A stretch of 64,000 bases of DNA from an uncultured Sphingomonadaceae bacterium (GCA_947493195.1 CANLQG010000004.1:1-64000), one strand, 5' to 3'; counted from the first letter of the stretch, positions 16,614 through 26,024 are shown. Notes: generated by a model not told the origin, from the sequence alone. Made by a program: numbers and translations.

Positions 16614-18003
16614 GGGCGCCTTTTGCCCGGACGAGGTCTGCTGAGGCCTGCTGCTGTTCTCGCAGGGCCCGGTTGAGGTCAGCCTTCGAGATCGCTCCTG
16701 CAGCAAAACGTTGGCGGTTCAGGTCCGCCGCGACGTCAGCCTGCTTCTTGATTTGCATACTGGCAGCGAGCGCAACACGCTGCTGGCCGAAGCGAGCCAA
16801 GGCACGTTCGGCGTCTTGCAGTGCCAGAAGCACCGTCTGCTGGTAATTGGCGACTGCTTCGTTGCGCGCCGCCCCGGTTTGGTCGATCGCAGCGTCTACC
16901 CTGCCGAAATCCAGAAAATTCCACTGGAGGCGCGGGATCGCGAGTGCGGAGAATTCGCCGACATCGACAACGTCGTCCAACGAGGATCCGCCGAGGCCCA
17001 GGATCCCTGTGAAGGACAATTTCGGGAACCGCGCCGCCTCGGCCACCCCGATCCGCGCCGTCGACGCGGCAAGAGACCGTTCGGCCGCCCTTATGTCAGG
17101 CCGACGCGCCACCAGGCTTGCCGGATCGCCAATCGCGACCTGCTCTGGCGGCATGGGAATGGAGCGCACAGTCGTGAGCGCTGCATCAGCTGATCCCGGC
17201 ACCTGTCCGGTCAGTATAGCGAGCGCATCAGACAGGACTGCGATATCCGCTTCAGCTTCGGCAAGTTGTGACTTGAGCACCTCCAGTTCGGCATTCGCGG
17301 TGCCTACCGGGAAAAGCGGCAATGCACCGCGCTGATAGCGTTGGTATGTCAGCGCCAGGATCTCTTCCTGCAACGAAATCTGCGCCTCAAATTGCTCTGC
17401 GCGGAATTGGGCCTCCCGCAAATTGACGTAGGTGCTGGCCACTTGGGCAGTCAACTGGACCTTAGCGTCCTCTGCATTGGCCACCGTTGCAGCAGCTTGG
17501 GCATTGCTGGCCTCAATGCGCCTGCGCGAGCCACCGGCAAACTCCAGCTCCCAGTTGGCGTTAAGGCCCACATTGTAAAAGCTGAGCGAGTCATCGGTTT
17601 CTGCGTCGGAATTGGTTTGCTCTGACGGGGGGGGCGCCCCGCCTTGAAGGTCGAGACCAGGAAGCCGGCCCTGCACGGTGGTGGCCTGTGCCCCAAGCGA
17701 TGGCATTCGACCCGCACGGTCTTGCCTGATGGATGCCCGTGCCTGAGCAATGCGCGCCTGCGCTGCGGCGAGCGAGGGATTGCCGGACAGCGCAGCCTCC
17801 ACCAGCCGCGTCAACTCGGGATCGCCGAGCAGCAGCCACCATCGAGCGACAACCGGATCAGATGCGCTCACATCACTGCCAGCGCGCACAAAGCGAGTGC
17901 CCGTGTCTGCTGACATAACTTCCGGGGGGCCTGCATAATCGGGCCCTGCCGTGCATCCAGCTAGCAAGGCGATAGTGACAAGCGGAGGTAGCAAGTGGCG
18001 CAT
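16543..18003 (-). CDS. NodT/OprM-type outer-membrane efflux lipoprotein
   Basis: A 486-residue outer membrane factor. The chosen ATG at 18003 gives MRHLLPPLVTIALLAGC, a lipoprotein signal with lipobox LAGC; an in-frame ATG 33 bp earlier would spoil it. Two repeated halves follow with the usual features: WWLLLGDPELTRLVEAAL, long coiled-coil helices rich in Ala/Gln/Glu, and RRPDIRAAERSLAASTARIGVAEAARFP. It forms the trimeric exit duct for the EmrA-EmrB pump encoded just upstream; its start is 11 bp after the emrB stop region. Transcribed in the order emrA-emrB-this gene. Confidence 0.93.
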   Translation of the reverse strand: MRHLLPPLVTIALLAGCTAGPDYAGPPEVMSADTGTRFVRAGSDVSASDPVVARWWLLLGDPELTRLVEAALSGNPSLAAAQARIAQARASIRQDRAGRMPSLGAQATTVQGRLPGLDLQGGAPPPSEQTNSDAETDDSLSFYNVGLNANWELEFAGGSRRRIEASNAQAAATVANAEDAKVQLTAQVASTYVNLREAQFRAEQFEAQISLQEEILALTYQRYQRGALPLFPVGTANAELEVLKSQLAEAEADIAVLSDALAILTGQVPGSADAALTTVRSIPMPPEQVAIGDPASLVARRPDIRAAERSLAASTARIGVAEAARFPKLSFTGILGLGGSSLDDVVDVGEFSALAIPRLQWNFLDFGRVDAAIDQTGAARNEAVANYQQTVLLALQDAERALARFGQQRVALAASMQIKKQADVAADLNRQRFAAGAISKADLNRALREQQQASADLVRAKGALTLAWIALQKSLGLGWQEPVRDQ

Positions 18004-18013
18004 CGTGTAGGGC

Positions 18014-19585
18014 TCAGTGCATCGAAAGGGAGACATTTTTTGGAAGCGGCCTCAGGAAGAGGACCAGCGGAACCGTCGCGAGGGTCAGAATCCCCATAAC
18101 CAGGAACACATCATTGTAGGTCATTATGAACGCCTCGCGTTGGAGGGTGCGGCTCAGGACGGCCATCGCCCCCTCCATGCCGCCGAAGTTTCGCGCCAGC
18201 CCTTCGAGATAGGCCTGTAGCGAAACGCTGTTCGCATTCAGGGTCTCTTCCATCCGCCGGCTATGATGCCAGATCCGCTGGTCCTGGAACGATGCCAGAG
18301 CCGAAAGAGCGAAAGAGCCACCGAGATTGCGGGCCGCGTTGAAAATGCCCGAGGCATCGCCCGCGTCTTCCTTGGCCACCGACGCAACCGTTGCCTGATT
18401 CAGGAACATCATCGCAAGTATCGTTCCGGCCCCGCGGATAAGCTGACTTTCAGTGAAGACTGCGCCGCCGGATTCCGCGGTCAGACTCGTGCTGACAAAG
18501 CAGCTGATCGCCATCAGCAGCATTCCGGTGCCGACGGCAATGCGGATGTCCACCTTGCGGATCATCAGGGGCAGAACCGGCATCAGGAGAAAGGCCGGGA
18601 CACCCATCCAGAAGATGACCAGTCCCGTCTGAAAAGCATTATAGTCAGAGATGATCGCGAGGAACTGGGGGATAACGTAGGTTGAACCATACATCACCAT
18701 GCCCAGGGCGAGAGCCATGATCGCGACGCTGGCGAACTGTCGATTGAACAGGAGCTGCAACTTCAAGACCGGCTTGCGTGCTTTCACTTGTCCGTAAATC
18801 AAACAGGCAAAGCCGATAATGGTCACCACCGTTAGCCAGCGAATGAGTGAGGACTCGAACCATTCTTCACGGTGCCCTTCCTCGAGTACAACAGTCAGAC
18901 CGCCCAGTCCGAGGATCAGCCCGAGAATGCCAGCCCAATCGGCGTCCGTGAGATATTCCCACTTGGGCTTCTCGTGAGGCAGCCCGATAAACAGCAGGAG
19001 CAGCAGGATTGCGCAGACTGGCACATTGACGAAAAAGGCATAGTGCCAGCTCAGGTTCTCGGTCAGCCAGCCGCCGATCAATGGCCCCATCACGGGGCCA
19101 AGAACCACAGTCATGCCGAACAGGGCCATTCCGATGGGCTGTTGGTGCGGCGGCAATCGTTTAGCCACAATAGTCATTGCGGTCGGAATGAGGACTCCGC
19201 CCATGAAGCCCTGGCCCGTTCGGCCGATGATCATGGTCGTAAGGTCGGTGGCTACACCGCATAGCACCGAAAATGCGGTGAACGCGCTGACAGCGATGAT
19301 GAGGAGGGTTCGCAGACCGAACAGCCGTTCCAGCCAAGCGCTCAGCGGAATGACGACGATTTCAGCAACGAGAAATGACGTAGCAATCCAGGTGCCTTCG
19401 GCGCCTGTGGCACCGATCTCGCCCTGAATGACGGGGAGTGCGGAATTGACGATTGATATGTCCAGCGTCGCGAGCATGGCGCCGAGCGCGCCCGCGGCCA
19501 CAGCGACCCAGGCAGTCACGTCTGCGTTCTTTCGGCTCCCGGCCGGCCCGATCGAAGTGTCCTGCGCTGCCAGTATCTCGGTCAT
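18014..19585 (-). CDS. emrB: DHA2-family MFS multidrug transporter (EmrB)
   Basis: A 523-residue, 14-helix major facilitator of the drug:H+ antiporter-2 family. Visible signatures are LDISIVNSALPVIQGEIGAT in helix 1, GRTGQGFMGGVLIPTAMTIV, and the antiporter motif region GPVMGPLIGGWLTENLSWHY. It pumps drugs or hydrophobic toxins across the inner membrane into the EmrA/OM channel. The ATG overlaps the emrA stop by four bases (ATGA). The next gene supplies the outer-membrane component, so the operon is a complete tripartite pump. Confidence 0.95.
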   Translation of the reverse strand: MTEILAAQDTSIGPAGSRKNADVTAWVAVAAGALGAMLATLDISIVNSALPVIQGEIGATGAEGTWIATSFLVAEIVVIPLSAWLERLFGLRTLLIIAVSAFTAFSVLCGVATDLTTMIIGRTGQGFMGGVLIPTAMTIVAKRLPPHQQPIGMALFGMTVVLGPVMGPLIGGWLTENLSWHYAFFVNVPVCAILLLLLFIGLPHEKPKWEYLTDADWAGILGLILGLGGLTVVLEEGHREEWFESSLIRWLTVVTIIGFACLIYGQVKARKPVLKLQLLFNRQFASVAIMALALGMVMYGSTYVIPQFLAIISDYNAFQTGLVIFWMGVPAFLLMPVLPLMIRKVDIRIAVGTGMLLMAISCFVSTSLTAESGGAVFTESQLIRGAGTILAMMFLNQATVASVAKEDAGDASGIFNAARNLGGSFALSALASFQDQRIWHHSRRMEETLNANSVSLQAYLEGLARNFGGMEGAMAVLSRTLQREAFIMTYNDVFLVMGILTLATVPLVLFLRPLPKNVSLSMH

Positions 19586-20709
19586 TGAGTCCGACTCGAG
19601 ATCTCTTCCAATTCGCCGGCAGCATTCCGGGTGTCGACCGTAGCCACTACCGACATGCCGGGAACGAGCAGACGCCGCACTTCAGGGGGAGCATCGATAG
19701 CGATGCGGACGGGTATCCGTTGAACGATCTTGGTAAAGTTGCCGGTGGCATTTTCGGGGGGGAGGATGGAAAATTCCGCGCCCGTTCCCGGCGATATGCT
19801 GACCACTCGTCCCGCGATCTCAAGGCCTGGCAGGGCGTCAACTTCGAGCCTGACGCTCTGGCCGGCCCGGATGAGGCCGACCTGCGTTTCTTTGAAGTTC
19901 GCGGTCACGTAGATCGCGCTCACCGGAACCACCGTCATCAAACGTTGACCCGGTTGCACGAACTGGCCCACCCTCACCGAGAGATCGCCGACGCGGCCGG
20001 CCTTGCTGGCGCGCAGCAAGGTCGATTCAACCGTAAGGTCGGCTGTTTCCAGCTGAGCGCGGGCAGCGTCCGCCTGCGCCTGGGTCTGGCTGATCTGCTC
20101 GAACAGGGTCCCCCGGCGAGCGGTCGCGGCAGCCACCGCCGCCTGCGCAGCGGCGAGTTCGGCCCGCGCCTGCCGCACCTGCGCCTCATACTGGTCTAGC
20201 TTTTCCCGCGGTTCGGCTCCTGTCGCGGCAAGGGGCCGATATCGCGCCACCTGGTCGTTCGCGAGGTCCAGTGCTGCGCGCGCGGCGGCGAGTTGGGCCC
20301 GCGCCTGGCGAATGGCTGCATCCTGTTCGGCTACCTGAGAACGGATTGTGTCGGCACCGGCCAGGGTCGCAGCGATCTGCGCGCGCGCCTGTTGCGCTTG
20401 CGCCTGATAATCCCGCAAATCCAGTTGTACGAGGGCTCCGCCGCGAGCAACCTGCTCGTTCTCCCCCACGAAGACCTCTTCGACGTATCCCGCTACCTTG
20501 GAAGAGATAACGACGCTGTCGGCAGCGACATAGGCGTTATCGGTCGACTGCATGTACTGTCCGTAGGTTACGTGCCGGTAGTACCACCAGATCCCGCCAA
20601 GCAGCACGGCAAGACCAACGATGATTAGCACGATGCGCAAGCCACGCCGCGATTGCGGTTTCGTTGGGGTTGTGACCTCCTGCTCCGGTTGGTTGGAGTT
20701 ATCGGTCAT
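19582..20709 (-). CDS. emrA: EmrA/HlyD-type membrane fusion protein
   Basis: A 375-residue periplasmic adaptor. One membrane anchor near the N-terminus (GLRIVLIIVGLAVLLGGIWW) is followed by TDNAYVAADSVVISSKVAGY, the classic EmrA lipoyl-half motif, then a long alanine/glutamine-rich coiled-coil hairpin (~100-210) and DAPPEVRRLLVPGMSV near the end. It links EmrB to the NodT-type channel. It is the first gene of the operon and is divergent from a marR gene 125 bp away, the common arrangement for EmrR-type control. Confidence 0.94.
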   Translation of the reverse strand: MTDNSNQPEQEVTTPTKPQSRRGLRIVLIIVGLAVLLGGIWWYYRHVTYGQYMQSTDNAYVAADSVVISSKVAGYVEEVFVGENEQVARGGALVQLDLRDYQAQAQQARAQIAATLAGADTIRSQVAEQDAAIRQARAQLAAARAALDLANDQVARYRPLAATGAEPREKLDQYEAQVRQARAELAAAQAAVAAATARRGTLFEQISQTQAQADAARAQLETADLTVESTLLRASKAGRVGDLSVRVGQFVQPGQRLMTVVPVSAIYVTANFKETQVGLIRAGQSVRLEVDALPGLEIAGRVVSISPGTGAEFSILPPENATGNFTKIVQRIPVRIAIDAPPEVRRLLVPGMSVVATVDTRNAAGELEEISSRTQ

Positions 20710-20834
20710 CTGACTCTTTCGGCAGCCTCAGTAAAAGGTGAACGCGTCTCGCGCCCTATGAGCCGTGAGTCAAATAGTAAAGGCATTTAGCAGTTTGCAT
20801 TTGGGCATCCGAGGCTATCCGACTACACAGCGCT

Positions 20835-21326
20835 ATGGATGAAAAACCAGATACCATGTCACGGTCTCAGCGTCGGCAGAAGGTCATCACCGATAATGAC
20901 CGCATTCTCTATCTTATGGACGAGATCAGTCGCGGCGCGCGCAGAGTGTACGATGCGAGGGTCGCCAGGATCGGTCTCAATCAGACACAGTGGAGGATCA
21001 TCGGACAACTTCTTCGCGATCCTGCCCTTACGCAGGCTGAAATCGCCAAGAAACTGGAACTGGAATCGGCGACCATCGGCCAGGCGGTTGCAGGTCTTTG
21101 CGCACGCGGGCTGATGAAAAGGCTTCGAGCTGAGACGGATCGGCGAGCGTGGCAGCTCATCCTCACGGAGCAGCTTGACGATCTGCTGCCCGAACTGAGA
21201 GGCTCCGCGGATAGGCTTCATGATCTGCTTTGGCGCGACATTGCCGCCGACGAGAAGCGAACGCTGCAGCAGATTCTTGAAAGGGTATCGGAAAATCTGG
21301 ACCAACACCGTGCCGAGGCTGAATAA
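20835..21326 (+). CDS. MarR-family transcriptional regulator
   Basis: A 163-residue winged-helix regulator. The DNA-binding part is LNQTQWRIIGQLLRDPALTQAEIAKKLE followed by the wing MKRLRAETDRRAW (with the DxR motif of the family). It very likely represses the divergent emrA-emrB-nodT operon and is relieved by the pump's substrates, like EmrR. The 125-bp gap contains AT-rich inverted fragments (CAAATAG … CAGTTTG) but no perfect palindrome. Only four bases separate it from the downstream ubiB-type gene, so they are cotranscribed. Confidence 0.92.
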   Translation: MDEKPDTMSRSQRRQKVITDNDRILYLMDEISRGARRVYDARVARIGLNQTQWRIIGQLLRDPALTQAEIAKKLELESATIGQAVAGLCARGLMKRLRAETDRRAWQLILTEQLDDLLPELRGSADRLHDLLWRDIAADEKRTLQQILERVSENLDQHRAEAE

Positions 21327-21330
21327 AATC

Positions 21331-22917
21331 ATGGCATCGCCCCCGGAAAAGCCTATCGGCAGCATCGCTCGCGCCGCGGAGATTGGCCGAATCCTAATGA
21401 GGCACGGAGCGAAGAATCTCGCCGGAGCCCTCGGGTTTATTCCCTCTTCGAACAATGTCATCGACCCTCGCGAATTTCGCCCGGCCGCAGTTGTCGCGTT
21501 CCTCCGTGACATCGGGCCAGTCGGCATAAAACTGGGGCAGCTCCTCGCCACCCGAAGCGATCTGTTCACCGAACACTGGATCACGGCATTCTCAACCCTG
21601 CACGATCAGGTGTCGCCAGTGCGCTTCGCAGATATCGAGCCCGTACTTGCTTCAAGCTGGGGTGAGGACTGGCGGAACGACTTTGCGCAGTTCGACGAAA
21701 AGCCTTTGGCGTCCGCCTCGATTGCACAGACCTATTCCGCCGAGCTAAGGGACGGTAGCAAGGTCATCGTGAAGGTTCGACGCCCGGGCACCGCCGCGCG
21801 GATGGAAGCCGATGTGCGTCTGCTTGTGCGTCTTGCCGAGATCGCAGAAGCACGCTCTCCTGACATCGCGCGTTACCGGCCAGTCGAGTTTCTGCGGACC
21901 TTCGGCCGCAATCTTGCCTGGGAGATGGACCTCGCTGCGGAATCCCGAGCCTGCGAGCGGATCGGCGCATATCTCGATACCATCGGCGTCAGGACCCCGG
22001 CCATCCATTGGGAACTGACCGGGCTGCGGGTGAACGTTCAGGAACGCCTGTACGGCAGGCCCGCGTCTTCGCTGGGCAGCCCATCGGGCGACCCGCGGGT
22101 GGCGGCTTTCGCTAAAAGCTATGCCAACGCTGTCCTGCGGATGATCATCCTGAACGGCGAATTTCACGGCGACCCCCATCCGGGTAACGTCTTCCTGATC
22201 GGCGAGCAGGATGTCGGCTTCATCGACTTCGGATCAGTCGGGACGCTCACCAAGGCCAGGCGCGACGAGATCGTCCGCCTCGTGCTTGCGATTGCTGGTG
22301 AGAAAACCAGCGATGTCGCGAATGTCCTGCTCGCATGGGCGGGGGAGCCGAAGGTGGATCGCGATGCGCTCGCGGTGGATCTGGATCAGTTGATCGGAGA
22401 GTTCAGGGGAACCGTGCTATCTGGCATCGAGTTCTCGCAGATTTTTTCCCGCGTTTTCGACCTGTTGCGGGATTATCGACTGGTTCTGCCACCTGATCTG
22501 GCCATTCTTCTGCGTACCTTGCTTACGGCAGAGGGTGTCGTCCGATCACTGGCACCCGACTATAACATTGCCGAGGACACCCGGCCGATCATGACGGAGC
22601 TTTTCGCCGAGCGGTTCTCGCTCGCTAGCGCTCGGTCGGGTTTGAAGAAACTTCGCGGTCAGCTGCTGGGGTTGTCGGCGTCCTTGCCCGACATACTTGC
22701 CACTGCGAACTCGATCGCAAAGTCAGGATATGTGCCGGTTCAGCTCGATCCGCTCAGTATCGAGCAACTCGCAGGACTTCGCAATGAGCGTCAGTCCTTG
22801 AAAGGCCCTCTAGCTGCCGCATTGATCGTGGCTAGCGCATTGCTTGTCGATCAATCCTGGCTTCTGGCTGGCGGCGCGCTTGTGATTGCTGGGGTGGTGC
22901 TCATCCGAAAATCATAA
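21331..22917 (+). CDS. ABC1/UbiB-family atypical kinase
   Basis: A 528-residue member of the AarF/ABC1/UbiB family. Signatures: KLGQLLATRSDLF (the KxGQ motif), KVIVKVRRPG (ATP-binding lysine), HGDPHPGNVFL (catalytic loop) and FIDFGSVGTLT (DFG-like). Two C-terminal hydrophobic segments (LAAALIVASALLV, LLAGGALVIAGVVLI) would anchor it in the membrane. UbiB proteins support ubiquinone synthesis or lipid handling. I start it at ATG 21331, four bases after the marR stop. Its place in an efflux/MarR cassette on a mobile element is odd; it may protect membranes or quinone pools against the pump's substrate. Confidence 0.92.
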   Translation: MASPPEKPIGSIARAAEIGRILMRHGAKNLAGALGFIPSSNNVIDPREFRPAAVVAFLRDIGPVGIKLGQLLATRSDLFTEHWITAFSTLHDQVSPVRFADIEPVLASSWGEDWRNDFAQFDEKPLASASIAQTYSAELRDGSKVIVKVRRPGTAARMEADVRLLVRLAEIAEARSPDIARYRPVEFLRTFGRNLAWEMDLAAESRACERIGAYLDTIGVRTPAIHWELTGLRVNVQERLYGRPASSLGSPSGDPRVAAFAKSYANAVLRMIILNGEFHGDPHPGNVFLIGEQDVGFIDFGSVGTLTKARRDEIVRLVLAIAGEKTSDVANVLLAWAGEPKVDRDALAVDLDQLIGEFRGTVLSGIEFSQIFSRVFDLLRDYRLVLPPDLAILLRTLLTAEGVVRSLAPDYNIAEDTRPIMTELFAERFSLASARSGLKKLRGQLLGLSASLPDILATANSIAKSGYVPVQLDPLSIEQLAGLRNERQSLKGPLAAALIVASALLVDQSWLLAGGALVIAGVVLIRKS

Positions 22918-23190
22918 TGAAGGAGCAACTTAATTCGTGCACGGTCACGTTACGGCAAAGCCGAACTTAATGAGGATTTCATACGCCGCACTTCAGCGAC
23001 CAAGACGCATCGCGAAAAAAATTTTTCGACCTATTGCGATTGAAGGCTTATTTTCCTCAATCAGACGAAACTATGGAACGGCAGCTTTCAGGCTTGTCCT
23101 CGCCTGACTTTATGGCCGCTATTAGGGCGCATTGCTGCCAAGCGAATTAGACCCCACGACATTGAATTCGAATCTCTGGAGCGCGAAATC

Positions 23191-24372
23191 TCACTGACGC
23201 CAGGGGGCTTCGGATAGCGCCAGTCTGCACGCGATTTCATCACCAATTTCGGTCGCAGCCTCAAGGAGGGAGGTATCATCCAAGTGTGCATACCGAGCTG
23301 TTGTCGAAACCTGCCTGTGGCCAAGGAGGCTTCCAATCATCGGCAAAGTCTCGGATGATCGCGCTGCCAGGCTGGCATAGTTGTGCCTCAGATCGTGGAG
23401 CCTGACGTCATCCAGACCGGCATCACGCCGAAGCTTGCGCCAGAACCAGTCGATCGCTGAAACCGACTGCCCCTTGAACGGAAACACTAGCTCATCCTTC
23501 TTCCCACGCGGCAATCCATCGAGCACCGCCCTCGCCTCCTGGCCAAGCCAGACGATGCGCGGACCTGTCTTGGAATCGGTCAGTTTGAGCTTCCGCCCCT
23601 GAACCTCGCCCCAGGTGAGGTTGAGGATTTCGCCGCGTCGGCATCCCGTCAACGTGAGCAGTGTGACTACCGCCGCCTCGACGGGCTGGTCAGCGCGTCG
23701 GTCGACAAGGGCTTTCCCGAGCCGCGCCATCTCGGCGTCGCTCAGAAACCGTTCGATCTTGCGCCCCCTGTTCTTCTTCACGCCTCGAAAGGGGTTTGAA
23801 TGCTCCGGAATATAGCCCCAGGCCTCGGCCTTGGCGAACATGGCTTTCAGAATTTCCATGGCGCGGTTTGCCGCGCCCGGCCCTGCCGAGCGCGTTACCT
23901 CCGCGTGCCAGCGCACCGCATCGGCATGATCGATCTCGTCGATGAACTTGCCCGCAAACGCATGGTCGAGATGGGTGCGGCGGTAGATGTCCTGGATCTC
24001 GCGCGTGGACTTCTTCCAGGTCGGTGCCGCCACATCCCAATACGACTGAAGGAACGCCGCATAGGTCGGCGTCTTCGTGCCGCGCTTCTTCTTGTCTGCC
24101 GGGTTCTGCCCGAGCTCGATCCGGAGGATCAGCCGGCGGGCAACATCCTTCGCGATGCGCTCGGTAAGGATGGCGGCATCGCCGATCGTTATCAACCGCT
24201 GCTTGCCACCGATGGTCCGCTGGAGGACGTAGCTCTTGCGTCCTGAGCGGTGGATGCGCTCGCCAAAGCCCGGAAGCACGTAGTCAAACCTCGTCCGGCG
24301 CTTCCCAGCCTCTCCCGGAACAACGCGCGCGAGTTCCTCGGCCAGGATATGCTTCAGATCGTATCCGGTCAC
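23191..24372 (-). CDS. Tyrosine recombinase, second of an overlapping pair
   Basis: A 393-residue phage-type integrase. The N-terminal half resembles the arm-type/SAM-like domains (TRFDYVLPGFGERIHRSGRKSY), and the catalytic domain carries Arg in LTGCRRGEILNLTW, HDLRHNYASLAAR (HxLR) and GHRQVSTTARYAHLDD (His/Tyr box). I choose the GTG at 24372, which overlaps the TGA of the upstream recombinase as GTGA; no good ATG lies nearby. A frame open further upstream is just the other gene's shadow. Tandem recombinases that are translationally coupled probably work together on one att site. Confidence 0.88.
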   Translation of the reverse strand: MTGYDLKHILAEELARVVPGEAGKRRTRFDYVLPGFGERIHRSGRKSYVLQRTIGGKQRLITIGDAAILTERIAKDVARRLILRIELGQNPADKKKRGTKTPTYAAFLQSYWDVAAPTWKKSTREIQDIYRRTHLDHAFAGKFIDEIDHADAVRWHAEVTRSAGPGAANRAMEILKAMFAKAEAWGYIPEHSNPFRGVKKNRGRKIERFLSDAEMARLGKALVDRRADQPVEAAVVTLLTLTGCRRGEILNLTWGEVQGRKLKLTDSKTGPRIVWLGQEARAVLDGLPRGKKDELVFPFKGQSVSAIDWFWRKLRRDAGLDDVRLHDLRHNYASLAARSSETLPMIGSLLGHRQVSTTARYAHLDDTSLLEAATEIGDEIACRLALSEAPWRQ

Positions 24373-25613
24373 GCCGCGATGCCCAGCGCACCGGCGAGGC
24401 TCGAACAAATCCGGTCGGCGCTCTCCGAGATGATGTCGTCTGCAAGATGCGCATAGCGCGCGGTCGTCTCGGGAAGCGCGTGCCCCAACAGCTTGCCGAT
24501 GGTCGCGAGTGGAATGCCCTTGGCAATGGCCGCTGAGGCAAAGCTGTGGCGAAGATCGTGGAGCCGGACATCGGGAAGAGCGGCCTTGCGCCTGATCCTG
24601 ATCCAGTGTTCTCCAAGATTGATTGGTCCCTCCCGATGCAACGCCGGAAAGACAAGCTGGTCGTCGGCCCGGCGGTCGAGGCCACTCAGAATTTCGATCG
24701 CTTGCGGGTTGAGATAAATGGTCTTCGGGCCGGTCTTGCTGTCGGGTAGCGCAAGTCGAGGAATCTGGACGTAGCGCCAGCGCAAGGTCGCAATCTCCGA
24801 AGCACGTGCACCCGTGTAAACGAGCAAGAGAAGCGCGGGGATCACGAACGGGTTCGCAAACTCGTGATTGGCCAACGCGCGCCCGAGCCTGCGGTATTCG
24901 TCGGCGGAAAGGTAGCGCTCCGGGAGCTCGCGCTTGAAGCGGGACACACCGCGACACGGGTTGGAGCATTTGGCGCGATACCCGAGCTTTTCCGCATACT
25001 GCATCATGACAGACATGATCGGGATGGTGCGATTGAAGCTCCCTTCCCTCTTTGTCATGGTGTCGCGCCAGCGGTTGATGTCTGACCGTGCGATCATGTC
25101 GACCGGAAGTTCGCCGAAATGCGGAATGAGCAGCTGATCGATGCGCGAGCGCGAGCTCGTCCTGGTCGACGGCTTCCAGTGCGGCGAATAGTCGGTCCAG
25201 AATTCCTCGGCGAAGTCGACAAAGAGCGGGACCTTTTTCTGCTCGGGCGCAGACGGCAGGTCGGCAAGCGTAGCCCTGATGAGCAATCTGCGCGCGGCAG
25301 CGCGCGCGGCGGGAGCGCCCAGCGCACCTGCCGCCACTCCCGCGCGTCCCAGCGTCACCATCCTCTGCACGCCTCGGGGCCTGTACTTCACTATCCAGCT
25401 AAGGTGTCCGGACTTGCGCTTGCGCAGTCCGAAGCCAGGCAGTTCATTATCCCATGTAATCCCGAGCGGAAGTGAGGCTCGACGGGCCACATGACCGGTC
25501 AGTTTCAGCTTATTGGATTGGCGTTTGTGGGTGACGGCTGTGCCTTGCCCACCCACAGATTGCCGGTGGGTTAGAAATTTCGAACTATCTGTTTTTACTA
25601 GGTTTTGCTCCAT
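24369..25613 (-). CDS. Tyrosine recombinase, first of an overlapping pair
   Basis: A 414-residue integrase of the same broad type as its partner: N-terminal LGITWDNELPGFGLRKRKSGHLSW resembles the arm-binding domain, and the catalytic residues are seen in YTGARASEIATLRW (Arg), HDLRHSFASAAIA (HxLR) and GHALPETTARYAHLADD (His … Tyr). The two proteins share the overall plan but differ widely in sequence, so they are not a recent duplication. Its start lies 14 bp from the 16-bp direct repeat at 25627-25642. It is the right-hand end gene of the candidate inner element. Confidence 0.9.
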   Translation of the reverse strand: MEQNLVKTDSSKFLTHRQSVGGQGTAVTHKRQSNKLKLTGHVARRASLPLGITWDNELPGFGLRKRKSGHLSWIVKYRPRGVQRMVTLGRAGVAAGALGAPAARAAARRLLIRATLADLPSAPEQKKVPLFVDFAEEFWTDYSPHWKPSTRTSSRSRIDQLLIPHFGELPVDMIARSDINRWRDTMTKREGSFNRTIPIMSVMMQYAEKLGYRAKCSNPCRGVSRFKRELPERYLSADEYRRLGRALANHEFANPFVIPALLLLVYTGARASEIATLRWRYVQIPRLALPDSKTGPKTIYLNPQAIEILSGLDRRADDQLVFPALHREGPINLGEHWIRIRRKAALPDVRLHDLRHSFASAAIAKGIPLATIGKLLGHALPETTARYAHLADDIISESADRICSSLAGALGIAA

Positions 25614-25626
25614 AAATGCAGCTTAG

Positions 25627-25642
25627 GCTGCGTACGGTGTGC
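25627..25642. repeat. 16-bp direct repeat, candidate right attachment site of the inner element
   Basis: GCTGCGTACGGTGTGC, identical to 3336-3351, 22.3 kb away. Weak similarity continues for another ~20 bp (CCAAT … GCGG in both). It sits directly upstream of the recombinase pair, where att sites of integrases usually lie. Confidence 0.5.
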
Positions 25643-26024
25643 ATCTCGTATCCAATTGCGCGGGTGGTGACAAGTGACCCTGGCCGTTCTGTCTCAAGGG
25701 TCATTGCCCACCATTACCGAGGGAGCATGAGCAACCCTCTCCACTGACCAATGGCAGCAAGCGGAAGTGCCCAATCGCCTTTCCCGACAAGAGGTCGCAC
25801 CTGCGCCAAAGGGAACGGCCAAGGACCACGTGCGGAGCGGCAGGAACGGGGCATGTCGGTCCTGCCGCGCGCGCTGGTCCGACCCGGTTCCGGTGCGCAA
25901 GTGCGAGCGGGGCCCGGACACAAATCAGGCCGCGCCCTCAGGAGCGCAGCGCCAGCTGCGCGGGACAGAGCGCGTCGACAGCCCCGCTCAATTTCTCGAA
26001 CCGTTGCCAACGCAGGCGAGCATG
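25643..26024. other. Intergenic junction between inner element and backbone
   Basis: About 380 bp between the candidate att site and the terminator of the 73-residue gene. Several GC-rich frames are open on both strands but none has a plausible start, composition or relative. It contains a short inverted pair around TGACCCT/AGGGTCA (near 25674-25702). I see no gene. Confidence 0.45.

Noticed and set aside
20710..20834. MarR operator upstream of emrA
   Set aside because: Only imperfect AT-rich inverted pieces were visible; no palindrome good enough to annotate as a site.
23191..25613. Recombinase-in-trio (RIT) element
   Set aside because: Only two adjacent recombinase genes are present; the third integrase at 47.4 kb is far away and of a different type.
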